Shown piece by piece: positions 18,814 to 30,947 of a stretch of 64,000 nt of DNA (the first letter of the stretch is position 1; each line of letters starts with the position of its first letter). This DNA comes from Mariannaea sp. PMI_226 (lineage: Eukaryota; Ascomycota; Sordariomycetes; Hypocreales; Nectriaceae): assembly GCA_024336345.1 (NCBI GenBank), contig JANFOG010000003.1, positions 1,556,501-1,620,500 of the forward strand, given 5' to 3'. The translations under genes and the position numbers were made by a program. The notes below the pieces were generated by a model. That model was not told where the DNA came from and searched no databases. It worked only from the letters and a program-made list of their open reading frames with translations.

Positions 18814-21800
18814 GGGCGACTTAGTGCCCTTAACTCAGAGAAAGAGTTAGCCTTGGGGGCCCATGGCCATTGTCAATAGGCAACAATTGAACCAGAAGGG
18901 GGAAAGACAATGGACTTACGTCACGCCAGCGGACATCTACACTCTTTTTTTTTTGTGGTCTTTCTTTCTAGACTAACTAACTAGATGAGCTTGGTCTCGT
19001 CTTGACGGGTTTCGACGACCGGCGACAAGCCAGGGGGAGAAAGGGGGAAAGGTGAGGGCGACGTTGTCGACGCAAATGGAAAAAAAATGGCGAGGGAGGC
19101 TTGGGTTTATTCAAGGGCGAGATGCTTGCTCCGGGGTTGCCAAAGGGAGTGGCAGCCAGGCAGGCGACAGTGGACCATTGATGGGGTACAGAGCCCGCAT
19201 AATGTTGCCGTAGTGCAGTGTGCAGCAAACAGTATCTATTAGCGTGTGCAGGACTTGCAGATCTCATCCAGAAGGAGAATTTTGGAGAAGGGAGCCTTAC
19301 CCGCGTGCGTCCATGTGGCCGTGGTCGTTGTCGTGGTCGTGGTTGCGATTGATATCAAGCCAGGGCCACGGATTGCATCCGTCTGGTTGCCCACAATTTC
19401 CTTCCTTCTATGGCATTTCCAAATGATTAGTTATTCCTCTTCCACACTCCTCCTCGCCTCGCGCTCTCCCATCTCACCCTTCATCCTCTCATCCTCGTCC
19501 GCCTCCCAGCCAGTGCCAAAAATGCTAATCGCCCACATGCCACTTCTGACCCGCGAATAGAAAGGGCGGGGTAGTAGCCAACAGTACGTACCTTGGTACC
19601 TTGAGCATGTAGCTTTCTCTCCTCTTTTTACTTATCCCACTCCCCTTTTACACACCCCCGTCCTTCTGGTCGTTTGACATGTGCTCCACTCTCGCAACCT
19701 CGTTGGCCTTCTTATTGACAAACGAACCAACGAACCAACGAACCAACAAGCGGGCTATTTATTGAACAGTTTGGTGCTTGGTTTGCAGCTGTGATTCACC
19801 CTCGGGCTCCAAACAACAACGGCTCAATCCCTCTTGTGCCAAACGGAATTCTTATTGACGAACCACGCTCTCTAATTGGCCAGTTTGGTTTGGAGGGCAC
19901 CCCGTTTGCGCAAGGCACACAGTGTGATCCGAGACGCTTCGAGATGCGGGTGAGGGGGGTTGGATCATCATCAATATCAGCTCTGTCTGTGCGGCGGCCA
20001 GCCTCACGGCCCTCAGCGCTGCGAGGTTGGATCGAACGCAACAAATCCAGAAATCCAGGGTAACTTTCCCTTGCAGAAAAGCTTCGTGTTGGCCGATACC
20101 AACCATGCAGAGTCCCTGGTCAAGTTTCTCTTGAGTATTATCAGATGTGTCTCAGATGTGTCTTTATATTCGATATTCGTTCTGTTGCGTGAATGTTCCT
20201 GCATTTCAACAGATGCCTCACATCGCACACGCAAAATCAAGTATTTGTATCTGTCAAACTTGCGCTCGAACTGGGAATCAGCAGTGTTCAACCGGCTCCC
20301 ACGTTGTGCACTGGCCGCATGCTACATACGTAGCAGCAAGGAAACAGGAAGGGTCAAAGAGAGGAGTCGTAATGAGGAATGTGCTTCAGGGGCGCTTCTC
20401 CCGTGCGCCATGGAGGCAGGGCTTGTCTAGCTTGTGCAGAAGCCATGCCGCACTAAGGGCGATTAGGGTCCAGGCCAAAAACGGGAAGCGATTTGTCTCA
20501 ATTGAAGGTTGTGATGGTAGCAGTCAAGTAAATGGTGGTGCTCTTGTGGTGGGCCTCACATCCGCCCTACAGGGTCGGGTGATCTGCCCTCACCGATGTA
20601 CTACATACTGGGCGCTGAAGAAAGCGTTTGGGAGGTCTCCTTGAAGAGTGGCACGCAACATCGGAGATGTCATCCTTGGGGTCCAAGATGCAAGATTCAG
20701 AATGGACCACATCCCACCAATTGCGGGGGCAGCATCGGCAACGCCCTCACTATTGAAGTGGCCAACCAGGGGCTCTCGGAAATCGCCGCCGACGGAAAGA
20801 TTAAAGTACAGGCTTTGATTCGCGCTCATCCGTGCCGTCACCCACGCGCACTCTCGCCAAACGCTTGCTTTCAGCTGCAATGCAATGTGCATGCTCCAGT
20901 GGCCTTGCTCCATCCAAGAAGGACACTTCAAGATCAGGAGGGAACACGAGGACACTGGGCATCGAGAATTCAAATCGCCCAATCTGGTGATGCTTACCAG
21001 CCCCATCCTCCGCCCACGGGCAATGAAAGTTCTTTGATGTTGTGTCCTGTCTCTCCACACGGTTGCGGGTGCGCACGATAACCTCCAATTTGGATGGTAT
21101 ACACGGTTCAACATGTATGTACTCCAAGCATTCGCCAACACTTAGTTACGCGACGAAAATACATATTCCAAAATCCAGGCAGGACGTTAGTCGTTTTCGA
21201 TGAGAGGATACAAGAGGACTTTGCAGCTTATTATTTCGCTGATCTTCCATACGACATCTAAGGCCTAAAGATGCTATAACTAGTACAGGGACAGGGCAGA
21301 CAGCCAGGAAGCTGACATTGCGGGTAACAAAAACAAATTGCTTGGATTCTGCGCATTGGCGCATTGGCGTGACAGCCTATTTCTCCTTACCTAAGCCAAA
21401 AATCACTTCAACTGCCGAGTGTGGGTGGGCCAGGTCAAAACGGTGCGGGGCTCGGGAACTTGACGATCTGCCTAGACGGGGCTGAGAAGGAGCACACAAA
21501 AAGACAAGTACGTACTCAACTACTGTACTGCTGCGTGCACCGAATGTAGGTACGTGCTTCAATTAATTGGTGCTGTGGGTCTCTCCATCTCCAACGACGC
21601 CACACTGGCTGGGCTTGGAATGCGGAAGGCGGAAGACGGCCAGCATTCTTGGCAGGAAGGTTATCTACTTCATCAAGAAGAAAAGCCAGGTTGATGACTG
21701 TTGTCGTTAGTTTTCTTTTTCGCATAGCCATTTCCGAAAGTACTCACACTCCTTTACTGGCTTCAGCGAATTAGGAATGCCGAATTTTTGGTGCTTGTGG

Positions 21801-24228
21801 GAATCCTGCCGCTGAAGGTGGTGAGACTTCCGTTGGTGTAATTGGGCATCCTGTCAACACCGAATGTGCATAAACAGACCTAACCTCACCGTGATCCGTA
21901 TTTCGTGCAAAACTACTCGCTAAAAAAGAAGGCTCGACTAGAGTATTAGAAGCAAATCATGGACTAATTTTTTTACCAATATTATCATAAAGGGGATTTC
22001 ATGAAACGTCGAGGAGACGAACTAATTGCTTGTCTGCCCATTGAACCGCCTACTACCCTGTACCTACGACGTGCCTTTGTCCTGCCAGAACAGACTGCAC
22101 TAGCGATACTTTTAGTCTAGCCCGCTCTGGCTCTTGACTTGTGTGTGTGTGTGCGTGTGGCACCAAAACCCTAATCAGATAGCGAGTAATCTGTACGTTC
22201 CTTCACAATCACCAATCAGCAACACAAATTGCGACCCAATTTGACTTCCTACGTTCCGATTCGGGAGCCTCACGAGATCTATCAACCGTTATAGTGACAT
22301 AACGATAACTCCATGCACAAGGCGATTAAACTGTACAACAAATTGCCTTCACTAGCACGTGTTACTGTGCTGTAGTGCCGCAGTTCTGTTGAGAGTTCCA
22401 TTCCATGACACGCCCTACCTACTTTCCTTCAGTGAACTGGAAGGTGTATTCTAAAGACGCCTGTGACACGGACCGTTGAAGGATCGATGCGTTGCTCTTC
22501 ACACCGAGTGGCAACAAGTTCATCTGGTGATTTTGTCAGGGCGACGCCTTTTTACGACCGGTCCAATCCCGGAATCGTCATTCCAACACATTCTTCTTCA
22601 TCTCACCTCCCCGTAGCCGCCAGCCCGTTGTTCGGGATTGGATGCCAACTTTACCACCTGCCTTACCCAAGGCATAAGCGAGAAGCTGAGGTACTTGAAA
22701 ACCTACATTGCATTTCGGACGGTTCGTATTTCGTACTTGATACGCAAGCCTCCCGTTTTCTTCTTCTTAGCACTGCACTGTAAACCTTCAAAATTAGATA
22801 TAAAAATCAACCGAACTTAGTTGGATCCCATGCACAAGGCAACAAACTTGCACTCTAACTTAATGAGAATGAGACGAAAAGTGGACACGCCTTCTGCCGC
22901 AGAAGCAGCCTCAAATCGTCTACGGGGTACAGTACCCTTTGCAATGACTTGCAAGGCACACCACACCCTACATTAATAAATGAATTTCCAAGCTGGGAGG
23001 CCCGCGAACAACAGCGGAAGTATCCGGCACCGACTGCCACCGTCGGCGGGGCGGACCTGGCAGAGGGATTGTACAACATGGGAGGGCCATTGGGTTGAGC
23101 CATTGAGGTAAATCCCCTAACGCTAGATACAGAGAGAGAGAGATGGGATGGGGTCACGATCACGGGTGTGTATTGCAAAGCAGAGGCGGCGAGTCAACAA
23201 GACTATGGTGACGAAGGTGAAGGCAACTATCTTGGGGAACAAAGACAGGATAAAGAAAATATGAGACGGTGCTGGACATGAATCACACAGTTCCCTTTTC
23301 TTTCTTCCTTCCTTCCTTTCTTCTTTTCTTTCACGTATCTTGCGCAACTAATGGCCCTTCCTTAGTGCGATTTCCTTGTTGAGGCATGTCCATAATATGC
23401 TGGCTGGTCATCCACCCTCGCCTTAAGGCTAAGACGACGAAAGAGGATGCTAGGGTATGAACAGACCAAGAGTCGCTGCCAAATCCGACGAGATGGTGGG
23501 GAGGGAAAGGGAGCCAGCGAACGGTTTATTTCTGATTCAAGTGGGTGTGTCGTTGGTGTTGCGGGAGGAGAAGAGGAGAGGAGTGTGGCTGCACTAATTG
23601 ATAACTAACTGATGCAGGGTCCAGCCCGAAAAAAAAAAGAATAGACGGCTGTCTTGACCCTGGAAGCACGGCTGGGGAGAAAGGGAGGGGGAGGGGGATC
23701 GAGATTGGAGATTGGGCTGAAGCATACTAGTTGAGCTGACATGGACGCCTTTCTACTTTTTCTCGCCAATCATGGATTGTGTGGCTTGAAGCCTGTGACG
23801 ATGCCCTCACGACTAAAAACTAAAACCGCCCACCTAATAAGACATCCTCCTACTAGCACTTCACAGCGGCTCTCGCAAACTCTCGTCATCACCGACCCTT
23901 TCGTCGCAACTTGACTGAACTCTGAATCTCTCCCCCCCCTTCTTCGTGAACGCATGATGCAAAATGGCGGTGTATGTATATCACACTCACTCAGAGGAGG
24001 CGCAATAGCTTCCCTGGACGAATATATTCTTCAAAACGAGGAGCCAGAGGCCATCTCCGAAAGGAGGGATGTGAGGGGCCGCGTATTAAAGCCAATAGAA
24101 CATATAGGAGTACAGTAGTACACCTCCCCCTTTCTCCCTCACCCCTTTCCGTCCAACCAACAGCCATCGGATGGCCTGCATCAAACCCCTAGCTCCTTTT
24201 TCTTGAGCAGCGCCAACTATCCCCGCCC
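18814..24228. other. Gene-free 5.4-kb segment between MAT1-1-2 and sla2
   Basis: In other Sordariomycetes this side of MAT carries MAT1-1-1. I searched all frames by eye and found no alpha-box (no N-S-F-M-x-F-R-x-Y-Y-like run) and no convincing multi-exon gene. Frames of 150-180 codons near 20.0-21.1 kb overlap on both strands and lack recognisable sequence. The segment holds a CGAACCAA direct repeat (about 19722-19748), a GT-rich microsatellite (22141-22160) and an AG-rich tract (23130-23142). It includes the sla2 3' region. Confidence 0.6.
19722..19748. repeat. Short CGAACCAA tandem repeat
   Basis: Three consecutive copies of an 8-bp unit (CGAACCAA), the last slightly altered. Related single copies follow downstream (19858-19864). 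It is a small minisatellite with no function seen. Confidence 0.7.
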
Positions 24229-27200
24229 CTACTCTTCCTGGTAAGACAACTTTCTCATCTCTCCTAGACGATGTCGTGCTGACGCCAGCGCGTTCTCCAG
24301 TTGGAGGATCTCGACCTGTTGTTGAAAGCACTGTGTTAGCTTCTTCTAGTTCTTCCTTGGTTCTACTGGACGGGAGGTAGCCGCCGACGGCCCCCGCCTC
24401 CACGTTTGAACTCACCTGTTGCTCCATCTCCCGCACCTTGAATTCGTGCGCCCCCAGCTTCGAGTAGTCCACCTGGTCGTCCTCCTGGTTGCGTTCCTTA
24501 ATCATGCTTTGTACTTGTCGAACCAGCGCTCGGCAAGCCGCTCCCACTGCCTTGCTGGCCTGCTCCAGCTTCTCCTGGCTCTTAGACATGAAGCCGGCCT
24601 TGACACGGCTGGCCGCAACGAGTTGTGCTGTGGATGCCGCCACATCGTTTGAGGCCACGATTAGCTGCTCTGGACTGTTGCGGTTCGAGATGACGCCGTC
24701 CGCCGTCTCGATGAGTGTGTTGGTAGACGATGCCACTGCCTTGGAGGCCGAGATGAGACCTTCCGTCCACCTGTTGTTCTTCTTGTAAAAGGCCGTGCGA
24801 GACGATGATCCGCGACCGGCCTGCACAATCTCTTGCTGTGACAGAGTTGCGGCCTGGATAAGTTGAGTAATTGCGTTGGTAATGGCGGTGGCCGCGTCCA
24901 GGATCGAGTCGTGAACCTTGAGCTCGTAGGTAGAGTAGCCATCGCGAGGCTTGTTCTTGAGCTTGGCCAGTCGCGCAGCCGCTGCAGCAATGGCGTCGGC
25001 TGCCTTGCTCAGTTCCTGGTCGACAAGGTCGCCCAAATCTCCCTTCTTGTTGATGAGCTTGCCGAAGCCGGGTGCAAAGGTCTCAACGAGCTTGTTCAGC
25101 TTCTGCAGGTTCATCTGCACATCGTTGTTGCTGTTGATGACCACATCCGTCTTCTGCAGAGGATCCATTCCCTCGAGTCGGAAGCTCTGCAGTCCGCGGA
25201 AGAACTGCACCGTAGACTGCGCAGACTGTCGTGCGCCGCTCATCAGGCCGTCCGTCTTCTTGTCATCCGTTGCTAGACGTGAAAGACCCTTGGTGTTGCT
25301 GCATACATCCGCGATAGCTCCTGAAAAGACGTTGATGTTCTTGATCAGCTCGGCATGAGTGCTGTTGGGACCATCGGCGATGAAGTTGTTAAAGGAAGTA
25401 GCAAACTCCATGGCACTGGCTGATGCCTTCTCGATCTGCGAAAGAACGTATGAAGGGGATGCGTTCTGGTTACCGGCCTGCATAGATGAGTCCAGCTCGT
25501 AGAGCGCATCGTCGACACGCGCGACGCCAGCCTGGAGAACGGAGTCAATGATGTCGTTGATCTTTTCGAGGCTGGACATAATGAGAGCGTCAATTTGCCC
25601 ATCCAGAGCATGGTCCGTTTCGCCTTGATTCTGCTGGAGCTCGCTCAGCTCCAGTAGAGTCTGGTCCATGCCAGCCTTGTAGACCTCAAGCTCCTCCTCC
25701 TTTTCGCGGAGAAGCTGCTCGAGATCGGAGCCGCCGTCTCGAAGCTTTGCATGAGCATCTTCCAGAGCACGCGACTTGTTGCGGAGGGCCTCCTCCAGGT
25801 CGGCCATCTCACGGTTGTACTTGGCCAACATGGTCGAGAGCTCATTACCCTTGCTGCGCTCCAAATTGTCAGCCCGGTCCATGGCCATACGAAGCTCCCG
25901 CTTGAGCTTCTCGACCTCATCCTTGTTACTACCGCTGAGACGGTCCTTGTCGTGCATCGCACGGTCGCGCTCGCGAATCATGTCGGCCAGCTCCAGATTC
26001 TTGGTCTTGATTTCCCTCTCCAACTTCTCCCGCCGCTCGATCGCCTCTTGAGCACTCGCGGCCTTGAGTTGAACCGACTTGAACTTCTGGAGAAGATCGA
26101 GATGTTCGTGTCGAAGTTGAGAGTACAGCTTGGCTAGAGCTTCGTATTTGGTGCGCCATGTGTTCACCTGCTCCTGCAGTGCCTTGATCTGGTCATCCTT
26201 GCTCGACATCTGCTGCCCGAGGCTGTTCTGAATCTGGCCCAGCTCGCTCTCCAGAGCCTTGACACGCTGGTCGTACTGCTGGAGCATAAGTTGATCTCGT
26301 TCGTACTGTGCTCGGGCGTTCAAGTTTTCTCGCTCCAGCTCAGCCAAACGGCCTTGAGTCTGCCACTGCGCTTGCTGGGCGAGCAGTGCCTCCTGCTCTC
26401 GCTTCTGTTGCTCCATCAAAGCACGCTGCTGCTCATCAAACTCTCGTTGTGCCTGTAGCTGAGCTTGCTGCTGCGCCAACAGCGCCTGTTGCTGGCGTTC
26501 CTCAAGGACTCGTTGCTGCTCTTCATACTCGCGGTTTTGGCGATCCAGCTCGCTCTTCCAGAATTCAGACATTTCGTCTGGTTCTTCATTCTTGGGCTGA
26601 GGGAGAGGGGAGGGCTTGCGTTCAATTTCTTGCTTGGGTCGGGCGGGGAGAGCAGGGGCATCGTCGTCTTCGGCTAGGAGATTCGGGGGATCTTGAGGAA
26701 GCTTCGGGATTGTAATCAGGCTAGTAAGATATCGTAGGTTGGCGCACTCGTAGTAAAACTTGACGAGGCGGTAATGCTGAGCATTATACCGCTCCCGGAG
26801 GGGCTCCAGGGCATCGTCATCGCCAGTCACTACTAACTTTTAGTACTTTGTGATCGGTGCCACGGAATACAGCGAAGTAGACTACTGACTGGAATGCATG
26901 GCACGCAGCATGCTGGTAATAAACTTGTAGATACCATAGCTTTCCTGGACCAGAGGGACCAGTGCGGCAATGCGGCATTCGTTGTTTCCAACATTGCGGA
27001 AGTGGGAGAAGATTAGTTTTTGGAACTGCTCGATCTTATCTTGCAGCACCATAAGGTCGCTAATGGTCTCGTAACCCTCATTAGGGTCATTGATGGCCTT
27101 GAGACTAATGTATTCCTCGTATTCGAACGTGCCGTTGAACTCGGGGTGCTGGTGATGGAACGATAGCTTTGCGAGCAGGTAGTAGACGTATTCATTAATT

Positions 27201-27672
27201 AAAGGTCCGTAGCCGCGCATTCCTTCACCCGACATCCCCCGGTTGAGGCTGTCGATCCAACCGCGGTTCGCCATTGCCTCCTTCAGAGCACTGGGGTGGC
27301 CTTCCTGAAGAACTTTATGGATAGTAATAAGGGCTTTAAAGGTCTGGACTTCGTCGGCAAGGATCGGTTGACTGTTATGAGTAGGAATGTAAGCAAGAGT
27401 TGGACGCAGAATAGATTGCATCACCGGTTCGACATACACCTTGATGCCAGCCCAGAAGGCCGTGGAGGATCTGTGATCCCATGTATAAACAATACAAGCT
27501 CGGACATGCTTGCGCTTGGGGGAGATCTCTTCGGGATTTGTGGCTTTCTTAATGTTAATGGCAAGCTCCTGATCGGACCTGCGCAAAGCCAAGGTTAGCT
27601 TCCTCTCTGTGCAGCGCAACAGTGAATCAAGGCCACGAACTTGGTGTGTTCCATGCCACGCACAGCTGCCAT
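24229..27672 (-). CDS. sla2: Sla2/End4 endocytic actin adaptor
   Basis: Four exons (27641-27672, 26890-27578, 24416-26829, 24229-24315) give 1073 residues; introns are 62, 60 and 100 bp. Exon 1 is only 32 nt. The ANTH lipid-binding domain covers about residues 12-280 (ELAINIKKATNPEE, then RACIVYTWDHRSS). A long Gln/Glu-rich coiled coil follows (about 340-620). The C-terminus is an I/LWEQ talin-like actin-binding domain ending in HEFKVREMEQQVEILQLENA and RHRLGEMRKL. The last exon was preferred to reading through the intron because only splicing gives this family-typical tail. Sla2 links clathrin-coated membranes to actin at endocytic sites and is the standard right-hand marker of MAT. The ATG at 27654 is an alternative start. 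Confidence 0.95.
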
Positions 27673-28805
27673 GGTTACTGTTCTGGGCGGAAGAGCTCCG
27701 CGGGGCTATTGCAGAGAATGGTGTGTGTAAATTGTCTCTGAGGGGGAGAGGGGAGTTGCTTGTTGAGGGACGAGCCCCTGGATCTCACGATACGACAGAC
27801 GTGGTCCGACGCCGCCGGTGGGGGAAGAATGCAGAGCACAAGGAGGGTATAACAATAGGAGGACAGAAAATCAGACGGAGATGCGCCTCAAAAGTAACGA
27901 AGTGCAGTGCCCAACGCAGTGGGTTGAGTTGTCGTCAGCGGGTGACAAATAATTCAGGCTGCTTGCTTGGCCTTGAGAGTGCGACACTTGGCAGTGGCTG
28001 GACGGCGATGTAGAAATAGAGAGGCGCGCGTCATATGGGTACGTATCTCCGTTCTCCTCCCGTCGGCGAACTGCACTGAATGTGGGAACCTGCTCCTTGA
28101 GCTGCCTAACTGATGGTGGAGTAAGATATAACTACGTAATATTTCGTGGCGCGGAGCCGGTAGGAGTATTATCCGGTTGGCGAATTCGAAAAGGTAGGTA
28201 GGGGAGGTGGGCAATGATTAGTCTACAGGGCATTATTCAATTATTAGGAAATGAGAGGATTGAGAAATTTCCCAGTACATGCGATGATATACGATGCATT
28301 CACATATTACTTGCATAGAGAGGGGACGGCTGGTTAGTCTTTTAGGGCGACAGAATCAGGGTCCTAACTTAGACGATTGACTCCAATGTCTGAAAATAAT
28401 TATGAGACATGGAGCAGGGAGTAACGAAAAAGACACAGGTTTGATACCTCAACCTCATCTGCAATACAAGACATCAACTCAATGCACGCGCAGGATTTTC
28501 ATCATTCATATCCTAAGCCCCAGGTATTGGATAGTATTTGATTTGCTTTGGAAGCTGGGCCTTGGAATCAGCCAAGGCGATACACGCGGGTCAACGCTTC
28601 GGCACCAAGTAACATCGGACATATGTCACAGTAAAAATTCATCCAATAAAAGATGATAGGTATTCTTTTGTTCCCAGCGATGTCATTCGGTCTCATTGCC
28701 TATGGACATCAAAATGTAAGTCCTTGCCATGTAGAGTTCTTTCCCATCCGGACGCAACACCCCAAGCAAAAAGAAGCAAGCACCACACAATCCCACAGAA
28801 GCTTT
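27673..28805. other. Intergenic, sla2 promoter and rpl21 3' side
   Basis: Over 1.1 kb without a supported gene. The first 300 bp must include the sla2 promoter. Short open frames in the segment show no recognisable similarity. Confidence 0.55.
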
Positions 28806-29518
28806 TTAGATAGTCGTCTCGTAGGGAAGAGGGGTAACGGTCTCAGGAGGGACGTCGGTGAGGGAGACGGTGGAGGCGGGACGGGGACCAACGGGCTGGC
28901 GCTTGATCTGGACGGCGACACCGTCGGCCTTGGCCTGCTTCTTGGCGGCAGCGTTGGCCTTGACGCGCTTGAGGAAGTCCTCTCGTGATCGGGAGGGCTG
29001 GATGTGCTCGATTCGGACGTTGATGCGCTTCTCGAGGTAGCGGTGGTTCACCTTCTTGTAGATGATGACACCGACAGCAGACTTGGTGACGTTGTAGATG
29101 ACACCAGTCTTTCCGTGGTAGACCTTGAAGGGCATACTGTTATTTTCAGGTTAGCCTCCCTTGTTCCGGTACACAGTCCCAATTCATAAAATCGCAAAGT
29201 CGGTCTTTTATTGTTGAGTGTTCGCAAAGGTGTTTGGGGGAGCTGTCTTACCCCTTCTGGACGGCACCGTTGACCTTGATGTCGACGATATCACCGACAC
29301 TAAAATTGATTTAGCTTTGCTGCGTTTGAAAACTCAAGGTTTTGCGATCAAGGAACTCACTGGTAGGTCTTGAGGTAGGTGTTCAGGGCGATCATGCCCT
29401 TCTGGCGGAAGTCCCTGCTGAAGGCATACTACAGACAACATCAGTTCGAATGCTCGTCTATTGTACTCGTGATAGAACGTACGCGGGTGCCCGCTCTCTT
29501 TCCGTAGGAGTGACCCAT
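28806..29518 (-). CDS. rpl21: 60S ribosomal protein eL21 (L21-A type)
   Basis: Four exons (29483-29518, 29361-29428, 29252-29299, 28806-29136) give exactly 160 residues, the usual length of eukaryotic L21. The N-terminus [20 protein letters not shown], the central [18 protein letters not shown] and the segment [20 protein letters not shown] are family signatures. The C-terminus ends [10 protein letters not shown], as expected. Introns are 54-115 bp and start very early in the gene, typical of fungal ribosomal protein genes. It works in the large cytosolic subunit. It is divergent from rps9 across a 359-bp gap and lies next to sla2, the conserved MAT-flank order. Confidence 0.97.
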
Positions 29519-29877
29519 CTCGATTCGTTTGCTGTGAACACCGGGGAGCTGGGGTTAGTGATCGTGAGTTGGCGAAAGAGATGGTGAAGTCCTTCGATTG
29601 GTGTTGTGGATTTCGAAGGCGGCTTGTGGGAGCGGGTCTTTGGATAATCCGAAAAATTTCTCGGGCCAACACAGCTAGGGCACAGCTGCCCGCGATGTGT
29701 GGCCACCTTAGGGTTCTGCACATTTCCTCACGTGACGTGGATCCCCCAAATTAACATCCGCACAATTTCGCGTCTTGCATGCTAGAGTTGAACTCCCACC
29801 AACCATCTCGGAGAAAGTCAAGTGAGTATTATCGCCAACAGCATCTTGGACGCACATCAATTAACAAGTCTGTCAGG
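29519..29877. promoter_or_regulatory. Shared divergent promoter of rpl21 and rps9
   Basis: Only 359 bp separate the start codons of two ribosomal protein genes on opposite strands, so they probably share control elements. A GTGAGT donor at 29822 and an ACAAG just before the rps9 start could mark a 5'-UTR intron of rps9. This is inference; no transcript evidence is available. Confidence 0.55.
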
Positions 29878-30623
29878 ATGCCTCCCCGCGCCCACTCCAA
29901 GACCTCGCGTGTCCCCCGTCGACCCTTCGAGTCGGCTCGATTGTCAGTACTCACCGGCCACTGAAGCATGAGCTTGTCTCTGTTCAAGTCGATTGTGAAC
30001 TCGGAACTGACTTTATACCCAGGGACTCTGAGCTTAAGCTCGTTGGCGAGTATGGCCTCCGCAACAAGCGTGAGGTCTGGCGCGTCGGTTTGACGCTGTC
30101 CAAGATCCGTCGTGCTGCTCGGTAAGTTGCCTTGAAAGAATATTTTTTTCCTTCCTGTATATTTTCCATAAATTTTGTAACAATATCTGACCTGGAATAC
30201 TCTTTTTTTAGTCAGCTTCTTACCCTCGACGAGAAGGACCCCAAGCGTCTGTTCGAAGGCAACGCCCTCATTCGCCGTCTCGTCCGTGTCGGTGTCCTCG
30301 ACGAGTCCCGCATGAAGCTCGATTACGTCCTGGCCCTTAAGATCGAGGATTTCTTGGAGCGCCGCCTCCAGACCTGTGTCTACAAGCTCGGCCTTGCCAA
30401 GTCCATCCACCACGCCCGTGTCCTGATCCGTCAGCGCCACATCCGTGTTGGCAAGCAGATCGTCAACGTTCCTTCTTTCATCGTCCGTCTCGACTCCCAG
30501 AAGCACATTGACTTTGCTCTCACCTCTCCCTTCGGTGGTGGCCGCCCCGGTCGTGTCCGCAGAAAGAAGGCCAAGGCCGCTGAGGGCGGTGAGGGCGAGG
30601 GTGAGGATGAGGATGAGGAATAA
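29878..30623 (+). CDS. rps9: 40S ribosomal protein uS4 (S9)
   Basis: Three exons (29878-29942, 30023-30121, 30212-30623) give 191 residues, the standard length. The product starts [20 protein letters not shown] and continues [19 protein letters not shown]. The S4 RNA-binding domain is in the middle ([20 protein letters not shown], then [17 protein letters not shown]). The tail is Lys/Ala- then Glu/Asp-rich (EGEDEDEE). Introns are 80 and 90 bp. It binds 18S rRNA in the small cytosolic subunit and affects decoding fidelity. It lies between rpl21 and slu7, as in many ascomycete MAT flanks. Confidence 0.97.
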
Positions 30624-30947
30624 ATGCATCATAGTGTGCAATTCCAGCTTTCCGACGTATCGGGAGCTGTTGGGACGGGTTCATCACTTATACTGTAGGG
30701 GCATTCTCTTCATAGCTTGCGGCGTTGGCCAGAGGGAAAAAAATGCAATGATTTCGTCGAACGGTAACGACAAAAAAGGACTTTCAAGTTCACACAGATT
30801 CACGAAATTCCATGACCGTCTCAATAAAAAAAACTCCATGCCCATAAACCCATGTACTTCAGTGCACTGTCTCAAGTAAAAACAAAAATTCAGTCGCAGA
30901 TCGATGATAGTATTAGCCTAATTTTTCAGTCATCCCTACATGTGACG
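30624..30947. other. Convergent 3' region of rps9 and slu7
   Basis: A 324-bp A/T-rich gap between two converging genes. Poly(A)-like stretches suit 3' end formation. Nothing else seen. Confidence 0.5.

Noticed and set aside
18900..18945. Possible first exon of MAT1-1-2 (Met-Ser-Ala-Gly-Val then GTAAGT)
   Set aside because: No acceptor before 18813 gives the needed phase, so the start at 18813 is kept. A 5'-UTR intron remains possible.
20590..21141. 183-codon frame on the minus strand (and overlapping plus-strand frames at 19.9-21.1 kb)
   Set aside because: Frames of similar length lie on both strands, with no motif, no plausible splice partners and no alpha-box residues.
22463..22783. 106-codon plus-strand frame
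   Set aside because: Composition and sequence look random; no splice structure or family pattern.
24086..24415. Open reading frame extension of sla2 past 24415 to 24086
   Set aside because: It runs through an intron. Splicing 24416 to 24315 yields the conserved Sla2 C-terminus; the unspliced tail has no family similarity.
30445..30879. 144-codon plus-strand frame overlapping the end of rps9
   Set aside because: It is a shadow frame of the rps9 coding sequence that continues into the 3' region.
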